NCBI GenBank assembly: GCA_905216195.1
Contig: CAJMSX010000001.1
Coordinates: 1 to 64,000 of the forward strand
DNA length: 64,000 bases
Direction of reading: 5' to 3'
Source: an uncultured bacterium
GTDB taxonomy: Bacteria > Bacteroidota > Bacteroidia > Bacteroidales > Marinifilaceae
Shown here piece by piece: positions 34,429 through 43,138 of the stretch (its first letter is position 1; every line of letters starts with the position of its first letter). The notes under the pieces are model-generated. The model was given only the letters and a program-made list of their open reading frames with translations. It was not told the origin of the DNA and searched no databases. The translations under genes were made by a program, and so were the position numbers.

Positions 34429-35763
34429 ATGCCTATGTTCCGGAGAATCTCCTTGAATTTATTGCTGTATATTCTGGTCATTATCGCTTGTTCCCTGTCC
34501 GCCTTTATTTTATTTCAGAGCGGGCATAGGGGATGGGCCGTGATGGGGGTAGTGGGAGCCCTGATTTTTATATCGAAAACCCTGACCTTATACAATTCGG
34601 TGAACCGGAAATTGGCTTATTTTTTCGAATCCATCGAAAACGACGACTATTCGGTGAACTTTATCGAGAAGAAAGGTACCAGTTCGGAAATGTTTTTGAG
34701 CTATATCCTCAACAAGATGAAAAATGTGATGCAGAAAATCCGGATTGAGGCCCAGCAGAAGGAGAAGTTTTACGAATTAATTCTGAGTAGTATTCATTCG
34801 GGTATCGTCATCCTGAATCCCAAGGGTTTTGTCTTGCAATCCAATGCGTCTGCTTTGAAACTGCTGGGCCTGGAGGTGTTCACTCACGTGCGCCAACTCG
34901 ACCGGGTAGACCCGGCGATGACGGTGGTTTTCGATACGATTAAGCCCGGAGACAACAAAACCTTTTCCCTCACTATGGAGAGGGGAACCATTCAGTTGAG
35001 TATTAAAGCCTCCGGTATGACGCTGGAAAATGAAGACGTCCGTTTGGTGGTGTTGCACGACATCAATAATGAAATGGACGAAAAGGAAATCGAATCCTGG
35101 ATTAAGCTGATCCGCGTATTGTCACATGAAATCATGAATTCCATAGCACCCATCACCTCCCTGAGCGATACGCTCCTGACTCTTTACGAAGATGAGAAGG
35201 TAGAAGACAGCAGTATCCGGAACACCGCCATCAACGGATTACACGTCATCAGCGAAACCAGTAAAGGTTTGGTGGCATTCGTGGAATCTTACCGGAAGTT
35301 TACCCGTATCCCTACGCCCGACCGGGAGTTGTTCAATGTGTCGGAATTTGTGCAGCGGATCGTTATCTTGTGCAGCGCTGAAGATAATTTTAATTCGGTG
35401 AAGATCGACATGTCAGGGGTTCCGGAGGATCTGAAGTTATATGCCGATTCCAATTTACTGGGACAAGTGATGATCAATATCGTTAAGAACGCTATTCAGG
35501 CTCTGGCCGGACGGCCGGATGCTTCCATCGTCATCGGGGCCTGGAAAACCGAAACCGAGCGTACGATTTTTACCATCAAAGATAACGGTCCCGGTATTCC
35601 GGAAGAGTTGATGAAACAGATTTTCGTGCCTTTCTTTACGACCAAGGAACAGGGATCGGGTATCGGCCTGAGCATCGCCCGTCAAATCATGCGGGCTCAC
35701 GGCGGATCGATACGTGTACATTCGGTACCGGATAAGGAAACCCGTTTTACGATAGAGCTTTGA
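34429..35763 (+). CDS. Sensor histidine kinase, partner of the sigma-54 regulator
   Basis: The 444-residue protein has two N-terminal helices (residues about 7-25 and 32-50) with almost no periplasmic loop. It should therefore sense membrane or cytoplasmic signals. A linker and a PAS-like domain follow (ILSSIHSGIVILNPKGFVLQ). The dimerisation helix carries the phospho-histidine in IRVLSHEIMNSIAPI. The ATP-binding domain has N box NIVKNAIQAL, G1 DNGPGIPEE and G2 GSGIGLSIA. This is the NtrY/NtrB-like kinase class usually linked to sigma-54 regulators. The uridine kinase gene converges on it. Confidence 0.92.
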   Translation: MPMFRRISLNLLLYILVIIACSLSAFILFQSGHRGWAVMGVVGALIFISKTLTLYNSVNRKLAYFFESIENDDYSVNFIEKKGTSSEMFLSYILNKMKNVMQKIRIEAQQKEKFYELILSSIHSGIVILNPKGFVLQSNASALKLLGLEVFTHVRQLDRVDPAMTVVFDTIKPGDNKTFSLTMERGTIQLSIKASGMTLENEDVRLVVLHDINNEMDEKEIESWIKLIRVLSHEIMNSIAPITSLSDTLLTLYEDEKVEDSSIRNTAINGLHVISETSKGLVAFVESYRKFTRIPTPDRELFNVSEFVQRIVILCSAEDNFNSVKIDMSGVPEDLKLYADSNLLGQVMINIVKNAIQALAGRPDASIVIGAWKTETERTIFTIKDNGPGIPEELMKQIFVPFFTTKEQGSGIGLSIARQIMRAHGGSIRVHSVPDKETRFTIEL

Positions 35764-35772
35764 GACGAGGGT

Positions 35773-36390
35773 TCAGCGAAAAATCACGGATTTGATGTTT
35801 TCGATCAGCATGGCAACGGCAACCGAGTTGAATCCCCCTTCGGGAATGATCACATCGGCGTATTTTTTGGAAGGTTCCACGAATTCTTCGTGCATCGGTT
35901 TTACGGTAGTGACGTATTGATTGACTACCGATTCCATACTCCGGCCCCTTTCTTCCACATCCCGTAAAAGACGGCGCGCCAGACGGATGTCTGCATCGGT
36001 GTCGACGAATACCTTGATATCCATCAGGTCCCTCAATTCTTTGCTTTCGAAAATAAGAATGCCTTCCACAATCAGCACTTTGGCCGGATTGACCTTAACG
36101 GTTTCCCACAGCCGGTTGTGTTCCACAAAGGAGTAAACGGGCCGTTCCACCGGAACCCCGTTTTTCAGCGCTTTCACATGTTCGATCATCATGCCGGTAT
36201 CGAAAGAACGGGGATGGTCGTAGTTCAGTTTTTTTCTTTCCTCCAGGGTAAGGTCGTTGTTTTGCTTGTAATAATAATCGTGACTTAAGGTAATGACGTC
36301 TTCTTCGGCAAATGCTTCCTGCAGTTTTCGTACCAACGTACTTTTACCCGAACCGGTTCCTCCGGCTACACCGATAACTGTCGTATACAT
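35773..36390 (-). CDS. udk: Uridine/cytidine kinase
   Basis: The 205-residue protein starts at 36390 (MYTTVIGVAGGTGSGKST), right after an exact promoter element. Walker A is GGTGSGKST (residues 9-17). The nucleoside-binding region follows: LSHDYYYKQNNDLTLEERKKLNYDHPRSFD with the conserved D and Y residues. A lid has ARRLLRDVEERGRS, and the segment KPMHEEFVEPSKKYADVIIPEGG is typical of the family. It phosphorylates uridine and cytidine for pyrimidine salvage. Length matches the family (about 205-215). It is monocistronic. Confidence 0.93.
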   Translation of the reverse strand: MYTTVIGVAGGTGSGKSTLVRKLQEAFAEEDVITLSHDYYYKQNNDLTLEERKKLNYDHPRSFDTGMMIEHVKALKNGVPVERPVYSFVEHNRLWETVKVNPAKVLIVEGILIFESKELRDLMDIKVFVDTDADIRLARRLLRDVEERGRSMESVVNQYVTTVKPMHEEFVEPSKKYADVIIPEGGFNSVAVAMLIENIKSVIFR

Positions 36391-36408
36391 CGTTTTTACT
36401 ATTTTTTG

Positions 36409-36416
36409 CAAATATA
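36409..36416 (-). promoter_or_regulatory. -7 promoter element of udk
   Basis: The minus strand reads TATATTTG, an exact TAnnTTTG, giving a leader of about 12 bases. The -33 position reads TTT rather than TTG. Confidence 0.45.
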
Positions 36417-36620
36417 AAAGAAAACCCCGTAAAATAAATCTTTTTTTGGATGATCCGGAGAAAGGCAGCTTTTTTCCGGATACATACAAGCGTATCGATG
36501 AAAGACAGCTTTATCGCCACTCGACCGGGAGCCTGCCGCAGATCAACCGTGAGGGTATTTTTCTGCCGGAGCGGGCCGGATCTTCTGACGATAAAGCCGT
36601 TCGATGCGCCGGAAAGGAGG

Positions 36621-38132
36621 TTAGCGGGCCGGTTTACTTAAATCCTGCCGTTCGCCGTTTGCCATCAAAATAGCGGTCCAGTACAACATTTTAGCGCAAT
36701 CCTGTAATATTTCCGGGGTAATCGTGTTGTAATCGTCTTTCGGGTGGTGATAATACGAATTTTCTCCCCCTCCCGCACCGATGTCTACGCAGGGGTAGCC
36801 GGCTTTCATAAATACGGCTCCGTCCGTGCGGGGGCGGGTAAGGTGACGGGAGCTCCACATGCCTAAGGGACGATGGACGTAACGATCGTTCGCTTCTTTA
36901 AAGTAAGGAGCGATGCCCGGATATTCGATGCCGTAACTGATGTATAATCTTTGCCCGACACCTACCTGTTCGAGATTCAATATGCCGAGCACCTTCTCTT
37001 TGGGTACGATAGGGTGTTGGGTGTAATAGGTACTTCCGGTCAGGCCGGCTTCTTCTCCGTCGATATTGATAAACAAGACGGAACGTTTCGGTTTTACGGG
37101 ACATTTAGCCATCGCTTCGGCCACTCCCATCAGCACGGCAGTTGCCGAATTGTTGTCGTTGGCGCCGGCAATGTGGTAGGGGATCATACCCAGATGATCG
37201 AGGTGTCCGGAGATAATAACGAATTCATCCGCCAGTTGCGGGTCAGAACCTTTGATGTAACCGACTACATTCTTTCCGGTGGCCTTCGGATTATAATCCG
37301 TCACCATTTTAATGGTCGCTTTTTTACCCGTATGGAAAGAAGCGGGCTTTTGAGTTTGGCGAATGCGTTTGATCGTTTCCCTGTAAGTTTTTCCGGTACC
37401 GGAAAATATGTCGTTTACTACAGGGGTGGTCACGTAACAGTATACGAATCCGGGCACGTACGCATTGTTCGGACCGGGCACCCATTTGTAAAGCATGCCT
37501 ACCGCCCCGTGTTTGGCCGCATTTTCCACTTTATGATGATGGAGGGTATAGGGATACCACATGGCCAAGGTGTCCGGATGGTTGCTCCGGTTGGGCGTTT
37601 CTCCTTCGATGAGTACAATTTTTCCCTTTACGTCAATGCCTTTGTAATCATCATATCCCAGTTCCGGAGCCGTAACCCCGTAGCCGGCATAAACTACCTC
37701 GGCCTGCACTTCGCCATTACCGGAAGTGCCCCCTGCAAACCAGCCGTCGGCCCAGGGATAACTTTTGGTGATCCAGGCCTCTCCTTTTTTGCCCGTGGGG
37801 AATAAAATATTCATATAACTTCCTTTCCGTACTTCTACGCAGGGATGAGGAAATTGCTGGATATACGTGCCGTTGTCGCCCGCAGGAGTGAGCCCCCATT
37901 CCTCGAAACGATTTTCCGCCCATTTTACGGCTTTTGCCATTCCGGGCGAACCGGCCAGCCGGCCTTCAAAAGAAGAGTCGGACAAATGTTTGACATACTC
38001 GAATAGTTTTTCGGATGTAATGTAACGATGCATAGCGGCCAGATACTGATCCGTATCACTGGCCTTTTTCGGCTGGGCAGATAAACTCCAGCACAGGCAA
38101 GAAAGCCCAACTAAAAGAAAAATTTTTTTCAT
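36621..38132 (-). CDS. Secreted M28-family metallopeptidase with PA domain
   Basis: The 503-residue protein has a signal peptide (KKIFLLVGLSCLCWSLSAQ). A helical N-terminal part is followed by a PA-like insert (VVYAGYGVTAPELGYDDYKGIDVKGKIVLIEGE) near 150-230. The M28 zinc-peptidase domain has GHLDHLG and GANDNNSATAVLMG (zinc ligands H and D), FINIDGEEAGLTGS (catalytic and zinc E-E) and LNLEQVG. A late HHPKDDYNTI supplies the last histidine ligand. It would trim amino-terminal residues from peptides in the periplasm or outside. It lies after glutamine synthetase but is cut off from it by two terminators. Confidence 0.88.
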   Translation of the reverse strand: MKKIFLLVGLSCLCWSLSAQPKKASDTDQYLAAMHRYITSEKLFEYVKHLSDSSFEGRLAGSPGMAKAVKWAENRFEEWGLTPAGDNGTYIQQFPHPCVEVRKGSYMNILFPTGKKGEAWITKSYPWADGWFAGGTSGNGEVQAEVVYAGYGVTAPELGYDDYKGIDVKGKIVLIEGETPNRSNHPDTLAMWYPYTLHHHKVENAAKHGAVGMLYKWVPGPNNAYVPGFVYCYVTTPVVNDIFSGTGKTYRETIKRIRQTQKPASFHTGKKATIKMVTDYNPKATGKNVVGYIKGSDPQLADEFVIISGHLDHLGMIPYHIAGANDNNSATAVLMGVAEAMAKCPVKPKRSVLFINIDGEEAGLTGSTYYTQHPIVPKEKVLGILNLEQVGVGQRLYISYGIEYPGIAPYFKEANDRYVHRPLGMWSSRHLTRPRTDGAVFMKAGYPCVDIGAGGGENSYYHHPKDDYNTITPEILQDCAKMLYWTAILMANGERQDLSKPAR

Positions 38133-38272
38133 ATGATTAGCACATTAGTTTTGGTGCCTAAAGATAGGTTTTTTATACCGAATTGTTATTTTTTTAACAG
38201 GTTTATTTGTGTTTGCGCTAAGGGTTTGAGGTATTGTAGGCTGAAAGGAAGAGAATCAAGCAGAAAAAGGGG

Positions 38273-38316
38273 AAAAAAATCCTCCTCCGGCCCCATCCAG
38301 AGAGAGCCGGAGGAGG
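38273..38316 (-). terminator. Second terminator after glutamine synthetase
   Basis: A perfect 11-bp stem has arms CCTCCTCCGGC (38281-38291) and GCCGGAGGAGG (38306-38316), followed on the minus strand by ATTTTTTTCC. Confidence 0.85.
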
Positions 38317-38350
38317 GTATAAAAAGAAGACCGGGTGTTCTGTTCCGGAA

Positions 38351-38383
38351 AAAGATAAAAAACAGGAGGACAAGCCTCCTGTT
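38351..38383 (-). terminator. First terminator after glutamine synthetase
   Basis: A perfect 9-bp stem, AACAGGAGG (38361-38369) with CCTCCTGTT (38375-38383), is followed on the minus strand by TTTTATC. It starts 7 bases past the stop. Confidence 0.85.
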
Positions 38384-38389
38384 CCGGGA

Positions 38390-39898
38390 TTAACCTACGT
38401 TAATGTATTGTTTTACCAATTCCGTAATTTTCACCGTATCGTTTCCGATGTCCTGGCGAAGGGTACGGTCTTCGTATGATGTCAGTTTTTTCAACAGTCC
38501 GTCGATCAGGTTTTTACTGAATACGCCCCGGGCTTCATAAATGTTCCTTTGTGCTTCCAGACACTCGGCCGATTCTGCACAAGAGGCCGGTAAGTGGCTT
38601 AATTTTTCAGCGGTAGCTTTGTGGGCGTCGTCGAAAATATTGACGCTTACATATCTTTCCTGGGCATAGGCGATGGCATTTTCCATTTCAAAGCCGTGAC
38701 GGGCAGCTACGGCCAGGCCGGCCAGCAGCAGATACAGTTCGGCCGAACCGTCGGGACAGCGGAATTCTACGGTTTGTTTGATTCCCGGATCGGTAGCCGG
38801 AGCTGCTTTTTCCAGAGGATTGGCGTCCGTAATCATTTTGTCCGCTCCCGTGGTCCAACCCAAGGGGACACGCACCAGTACGGAACGGTTACGATCACCC
38901 CAGCAAATGTTGGTGGGGGCTTCCTGATGGGGAACCAGACGGAAATAGGAGGTCGGATTCGTGTTACCGAAAGCCGTCAGAGAAGAAGCGATGTCCAGAA
39001 TTCCGGCAATGGCTTTCAAAGCGTTATCGGTCAGTTTGCCGTTTTCGATATACATATTTTTTCCGTCTTTCATCAGGCGGGTATGAATGTGGAGCCCGCT
39101 TCCCGCTTTTCCTGCTGTGATTTTCGGCGCAAACGTCAGGTTGATTCCGTATTGCAGGGCTAAGGTACGCATGATCCATTTGGCAATAACCAGTTGGTCT
39201 GCGGCTTCTTCAATATTTACCGGTAAGAATTCGATTTCGTTTTGTTCGTACTGGATATTACCCAGTGTGAAGTTTCCGACTTCCGAATGACCGTATTTGA
39301 TTTTTCCTCCGGTTTGAGCAATGGCCCGCATACATTCGCAACGGAAATCAGCCCATTTGCAGAAGGGGGTAGATTCATGATACCCTCTTTGATCTGCGGT
39401 TTCGAATAATTCTTCTTTTTCGCTGATCACATAATATTCCAGTTCTCCCATAGCCTGGAATTCCATACCGGTCACTTTCCGAAACTCTTCATGAGCTTTG
39501 CGTAAGGTATATTCCGGGGCACTTTCCAGAGGTTTGCCGTCTTTGGTATAATAGCTGCAAAGAATATCGATAGCCGGGATTTCACTGAACGGATTCAGAA
39601 AAGCGGTACGATAACGGGGAATAACGTAAAGATCGCTGGAACCTGCTTCTATATAGGGGAAGAGGCTGGAACCGTCCACTCTCTCTCCATAGGTGAGAAT
39701 GCTGTCAAGATGCTCCAGGCTGCTGATTACAAAATTCAGAGTTTTCAAACGACCGTCGGCTCCGACATAACGGAAGTTGATCATCTCGATCTGATTTTCC
39801 GTGATGTAACGGATGAGGTCGGCCTTGGTAAATTCACTTTGTTCTTTTTGCAAGAACTGTACTAAAGGATTAGGATTCAGTGCGTAATTATTCTCCAT
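38390..39898 (-). CDS. glnA: Glutamine synthetase, type I fold
   Basis: The 502-residue protein starts at 39898 (MENNYALNPNPLVQF); the longer open frame is an uncharged leader-like run across the promoter. The beta-grasp domain opens INFRYVGADGRLKTLNF and is followed by GERVDGSSLFPYIEAGSSDLYVIP. The catalytic domain has MGELEYYV (metal-binding E), YEQNEIEF, GSGLHIHTRL (metal-binding H) and NRSVLVRVP. It makes glutamine from glutamate and ammonia. The usual adenylylation-site sequence was not seen. Inverted repeats upstream suggest nitrogen control. Confidence 0.9.
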   Translation of the reverse strand: MENNYALNPNPLVQFLQKEQSEFTKADLIRYITENQIEMINFRYVGADGRLKTLNFVISSLEHLDSILTYGERVDGSSLFPYIEAGSSDLYVIPRYRTAFLNPFSEIPAIDILCSYYTKDGKPLESAPEYTLRKAHEEFRKVTGMEFQAMGELEYYVISEKEELFETADQRGYHESTPFCKWADFRCECMRAIAQTGGKIKYGHSEVGNFTLGNIQYEQNEIEFLPVNIEEAADQLVIAKWIMRTLALQYGINLTFAPKITAGKAGSGLHIHTRLMKDGKNMYIENGKLTDNALKAIAGILDIASSLTAFGNTNPTSYFRLVPHQEAPTNICWGDRNRSVLVRVPLGWTTGADKMITDANPLEKAAPATDPGIKQTVEFRCPDGSAELYLLLAGLAVAARHGFEMENAIAYAQERYVSVNIFDDAHKATAEKLSHLPASCAESAECLEAQRNIYEARGVFSKNLIDGLLKKLTSYEDRTLRQDIGNDTVKITELVKQYINVG

Positions 39899-39922
39899 GT
39901 CTTTAATGTTAACGTTTGCGGG

Positions 39923-39930
39923 GGCAAAAC
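39923..39930 (-). promoter_or_regulatory. -7 promoter element of glutamine synthetase
   Basis: The minus strand reads TAGTTTTG, an exact TAnnTTTG, about 25 bases upstream of the start codon. Confidence 0.4.
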
Positions 39931-39959
39931 TAGGAAAAATATCCCGAATTAAAAATTTG

Positions 39960-40023
39960 TTGTAACAAATTATTACAAAATTTGGTAAATATCTGAAAAA
40001 CTGTAACAAAAAAAAGATTACAA
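39960..40023. promoter_or_regulatory. Two TTGTAA/TTACAA inverted repeats upstream of glutamine synthetase
   Basis: TTGTAA-N7-TTACAA lies at 39960-39978. A second TGTAA/TTACAA pair lies at 40002-40023. The position upstream of the promoter fits an activator or repressor site. The binding protein is unknown. Confidence 0.35.
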
Positions 40024-40138
40024 TTAAAAAATAACAAGCGAAACCGGGTAACGGAAAAGCTCTTTTATCCAACCGAGGCCCCCCCTTCTATGCCGTTTCA
40101 AACTATTCCGTATTCCGTTTTTTTAGGGGAATATTTGA

Positions 40139-40254
40139 ATATTTATGCATTAAAATAAAAGGTTGATAGTAAGTGATTTAAGTAAATTCTGTAAGATTGA
40201 TTTTAAATATGTGCATATTTATTTGTCAATAATAAATATTTATGCATATATTTG
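40139..40254 (+). promoter_or_regulatory. Arginine operon promoter with ArgR-like operator repeats
   Basis: The promoter is TTTG (40222-40225), 21 bases, TATATTTG (40247-40254). The 12-base word ATATTTATGCAT occurs at 40139-40150 and again at 40236-40247, the second touching the -7 element. A related inverted form, ATGTGCATATTTAT, lies at 40209-40222. AT-rich palindromes overlapping the promoter of arginine genes are what an ArgR repressor would bind. Confidence 0.6.
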
Positions 40255-40322
40255 CGCCGGATTTATGAAAAGTCCCGGCTAAATGCGGAAAACTATAGAA
40301 AGACCTAAAAGAAATTGTTAAG

Positions 40323-40931
40323 ATGAAAGTAGACGTACTGGTTGCTTCGGAGAAGCATCTGAATTATGTATCGGATATCAACAACGCGATCGATCAGGCC
40401 GCTAAAGCCCGGGGAACGGGTATAGCGCGCAGAACCGACGAATACATTGCCGGTAAAATTAAACAGGGGAAAGCCATTATTGCTTTAAACCGGGCGGAGT
40501 TCGTAGGTTTTTGTTATATCGAGTCCTGGGAACACGAACGCTTTGTGGCCAACTCCGGATTGATTGTGAAACCGGCCTACCGGGGTTTGGGGATAGCGAA
40601 AAAAATCAAGCGGGCGGCGTTTGATTTATCCCGTAAGAAGTTTCCGCAGGCTAAATTATTCGGTCTGACGACCGGGGAGCAGGTTATGCGTATCAATACC
40701 TCTCTGGGATATGTTCCGGTTACTTTTGCCAAACTGACGGATGACGAGCAGTTTTGGGCGGGTTGTAAATCTTGTGTAAACTATGACATTTTACAGCGTA
40801 CGAATATGACGAAATGTTTGTGTACCGGTATGGTTTACGATCCCGAAGCGATAGCCCGCAGGGAGGCTGAATTGCGAAAAACGGGAAATAAGCGTTCGGC
40901 CATTGTACGGTTGTTGAAAAAATTTGCCTGA
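40323..40931 (+). CDS. GNAT-family acyltransferase, candidate glutamate N-acyltransferase
   Basis: The 202-residue protein has the acyl-CoA loop in LIVKPAYRGLGIAKKIKRAAF (pyrophosphate motif RGLGIAKKI near residue 88), with beta strands on both sides typical of GNAT enzymes. A C-terminal segment has several cysteines (WAGCKSCVNYDILQRTNMTKCLC). It is the first gene of the arginine operon. It therefore probably performs the first step, acylation of glutamate. The acyl group may be acetyl or succinyl, because some Bacteroidota use N-succinyl intermediates. Sequence alone does not decide. Confidence 0.75.
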   Translation: MKVDVLVASEKHLNYVSDINNAIDQAAKARGTGIARRTDEYIAGKIKQGKAIIALNRAEFVGFCYIESWEHERFVANSGLIVKPAYRGLGIAKKIKRAAFDLSRKKFPQAKLFGLTTGEQVMRINTSLGYVPVTFAKLTDDEQFWAGCKSCVNYDILQRTNMTKCLCTGMVYDPEAIARREAELRKTGNKRSAIVRLLKKFA

Positions 40932-40981
40932 AGAGAGAAGTATGCCGGTAAATGACGATAAATGAAAAGATAGAGACAGAC

Positions 40982-42172
40982 ATGGAAAAAGTAGTTTTAG
41001 CTTATAGCGGAGGTTTGGATACTTCCTATTGTGTGAAATACCTCAGTGAAGAAATGGGGCTGGAAGTGTATACGGCTTTAGCCGATACGGGAGGATTCAG
41101 TGAGGCGGAATTGAAAGTGGTGGAGGAAAAAGCCTACGCTTTGGGAGCCAGGAAACATGTGAATCTGGATGTGACCGATGAATATTATGACAAATGTATC
41201 CGGTACATGGTTTTCGGAAATGTATTGCGGAATAAGACGTATCCTGTGTCCGTCAGTTCAGAACGGACTTTTCAGGCGTTGGCCCTTGTAAAGTATGCCC
41301 GGGAAATCGGAGCGCAATATATAGCACACGGGAGTACGGGAGCAGGAAACGATCAGGTAAGATTCGATTTGTGTTTTAGTGTATTTGCTCCTCATATACA
41401 AGTCCTTACTCCCACCCGGGATTTAAAGCTTTCCCGGGAAGAGGAGATCGCTTATTTGAAAAAGCAGGGGGTAAATTACGATTGGAAAAAGATGGAATAT
41501 TCTATCAATAAAGGAGTGTGGGGAACTTCTGTAGGAGGAAAAGAGACCCTGCATTCCGATACGAATCTCCCGGAAGAGGCGTATCCATCCCAGTTGCAGA
41601 AAAGCGGGAGCGAGCTGCTGGAGATCGAATTCGAAAAAGGAGAGGTGACCGGCATAAACGGAGAAAAAATGAATCGCATTCCCGCCATCCGGGCTATCGA
41701 AGCGATAGCGGCTCCCTGGGCCATCGGAAGAGATACTCACGTAGGAGATACCCTGGTGGGTATTAAAGGAAGAGTGGGTTTTGAAGCGGCCGCCCCTTTG
41801 TTGATTATCAAATCTCACGAATTGCTGGAAAAACATACGCTGACTAAATGGCAGCAATACTGGAAGGAACAATTGGGGAATTGGTACGGTATGTTTTTAC
41901 ACGAGGCGATGTATGCGGAACCGGTAATGCGGGACGTGGAAAAATTTCTGGAAAACAGCCAGCGGAATGTGTCCGGAAAAGTGAAATTGCGACTCCGTCC
42001 CTATCATTTCGAACTGGTGGGGATAGAGTCGGTTCATGACCTGATGCAAGCCGGCTTTGCCCAATACGGAGAAATGAACAATGCCTGGACTTCAGCCGAT
42101 GTAAAAGGGTTTACCCGCATGCTGGCGATGCCCCTGATGATTTATAATGCCGTAAACCGGGATCTGTTATGA
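40982..42172 (+). CDS. argG: Argininosuccinate synthase
   Basis: The 396-residue protein starts at 40982 (MEKVVLAYSGGLDTSYCVKYL). The upstream in-frame ATG at 40952 adds ten unconserved residues. The ATP-binding loop is AYSGGLDTS (residues 6-14). Other typical stretches are YIAHGSTGAGNDQVRFD and WGTSVGGKE. It joins citrulline and aspartate with ATP cleavage. It overlaps argC by 4 bases. Confidence 0.94.
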   Translation: MEKVVLAYSGGLDTSYCVKYLSEEMGLEVYTALADTGGFSEAELKVVEEKAYALGARKHVNLDVTDEYYDKCIRYMVFGNVLRNKTYPVSVSSERTFQALALVKYAREIGAQYIAHGSTGAGNDQVRFDLCFSVFAPHIQVLTPTRDLKLSREEEIAYLKKQGVNYDWKKMEYSINKGVWGTSVGGKETLHSDTNLPEEAYPSQLQKSGSELLEIEFEKGEVTGINGEKMNRIPAIRAIEAIAAPWAIGRDTHVGDTLVGIKGRVGFEAAAPLLIIKSHELLEKHTLTKWQQYWKEQLGNWYGMFLHEAMYAEPVMRDVEKFLENSQRNVSGKVKLRLRPYHFELVGIESVHDLMQAGFAQYGEMNNAWTSADVKGFTRMLAMPLMIYNAVNRDLL

Positions 42173-43128
42173 GAATAGGTATAGCGGGAGGAGCGGGATA
42201 TACCGCAGGAGAATTGATTCGGGTATTGCTCGGACATCCTGAAGCCGAACTCAGGTACGTGCAAAGCGGTTCGCATGCCGGTAAACCCTTATGGAGTGTG
42301 CACCGGGATTTGCTGTATTCTTCTCTGGTGTTCTCCGATATCGATTTTACAGACATTGACGTGCTGTTTCTGTGTATGGGGCACGGATTGTCCGCCGGTT
42401 TTCTGGATCGGAACAAAATTCCGGAAAAGGTGAAGATTATCGACCTCGGGAATGATTTCCGTCTGCAACAGCAGTGCCGGGGGTTTGTATACGGTTTGCC
42501 CGAACTTTCGGGACATCTTATCCGAAAGAGCCGCCGGATTGCCAACCCGGGTTGTTTTGCTACGGCTATCGAACTGGGATTGCTTCCCTGGGCGGCGACG
42601 GGAAAATTACCCGGGGAAATTACGGTATTCGGCATCACCGGTTCTACGGGAGCGGGACAGAAGCCGACCGAAGATACCCATTTCAGCAATCGTTTCAACA
42701 ATCTTTCGAATTATAAGGTATTTACCCACCAGCATCTCTCCGAAATCCGGGAAACATTGAACCGGGCCGGTGCTTCGGATACATACGATCTGGCTTTTGT
42801 TCCGGTCCGGGGATGCCATACCCGGGGAATTTTCATCAATACGGTGATTCGAACCGATAGGAGCTTGACGGAACTGAGGGACCTTTATAAATCTTATTAT
42901 TCCGTTCACCCTTTTGTCTGTGTCAGCGAAGAACCTTTGTATCTCAAACAGGTGGTAAACACCAATTATTGTTTCATCCATCTGAAGCAGGAAGAGGATC
43001 AATTACTGATTACTTCCGTAATCGATAATCTGTTGAAAGGAGCGTCGGGACAAGCTGTACAGAATATGAACCTTATGTGCGGCCTGGACGAAGATACCGG
43101 CTTGCAGTTGAAAGCCAATTATTTTTAA
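42169..43128 (+). CDS. argC: N-acyl-gamma-glutamyl-phosphate reductase
   Basis: The 319-residue protein has the NADP-binding start MRIGIAGGAGYTAGELIRVLLGHPEAEL. The catalytic cysteine sits in RRIANPGCFATAIELGLLP and is followed by GSTGAGQKPTEDTHF. A late conserved histidine region is VPVRGCHTRGIFI. It reduces the acyl-glutamyl phosphate to the semialdehyde. It is somewhat shorter than the common 340-350 form. It is coupled to argG by an ATGA overlap and followed by argD after 10 bases. Confidence 0.93.
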   Translation: MRIGIAGGAGYTAGELIRVLLGHPEAELRYVQSGSHAGKPLWSVHRDLLYSSLVFSDIDFTDIDVLFLCMGHGLSAGFLDRNKIPEKVKIIDLGNDFRLQQQCRGFVYGLPELSGHLIRKSRRIANPGCFATAIELGLLPWAATGKLPGEITVFGITGSTGAGQKPTEDTHFSNRFNNLSNYKVFTHQHLSEIRETLNRAGASDTYDLAFVPVRGCHTRGIFINTVIRTDRSLTELRDLYKSYYSVHPFVCVSEEPLYLKQVVNTNYCFIHLKQEEDQLLITSVIDNLLKGASGQAVQNMNLMCGLDEDTGLQLKANYF

Positions 43129-43138
43129 TACGCGGGTT

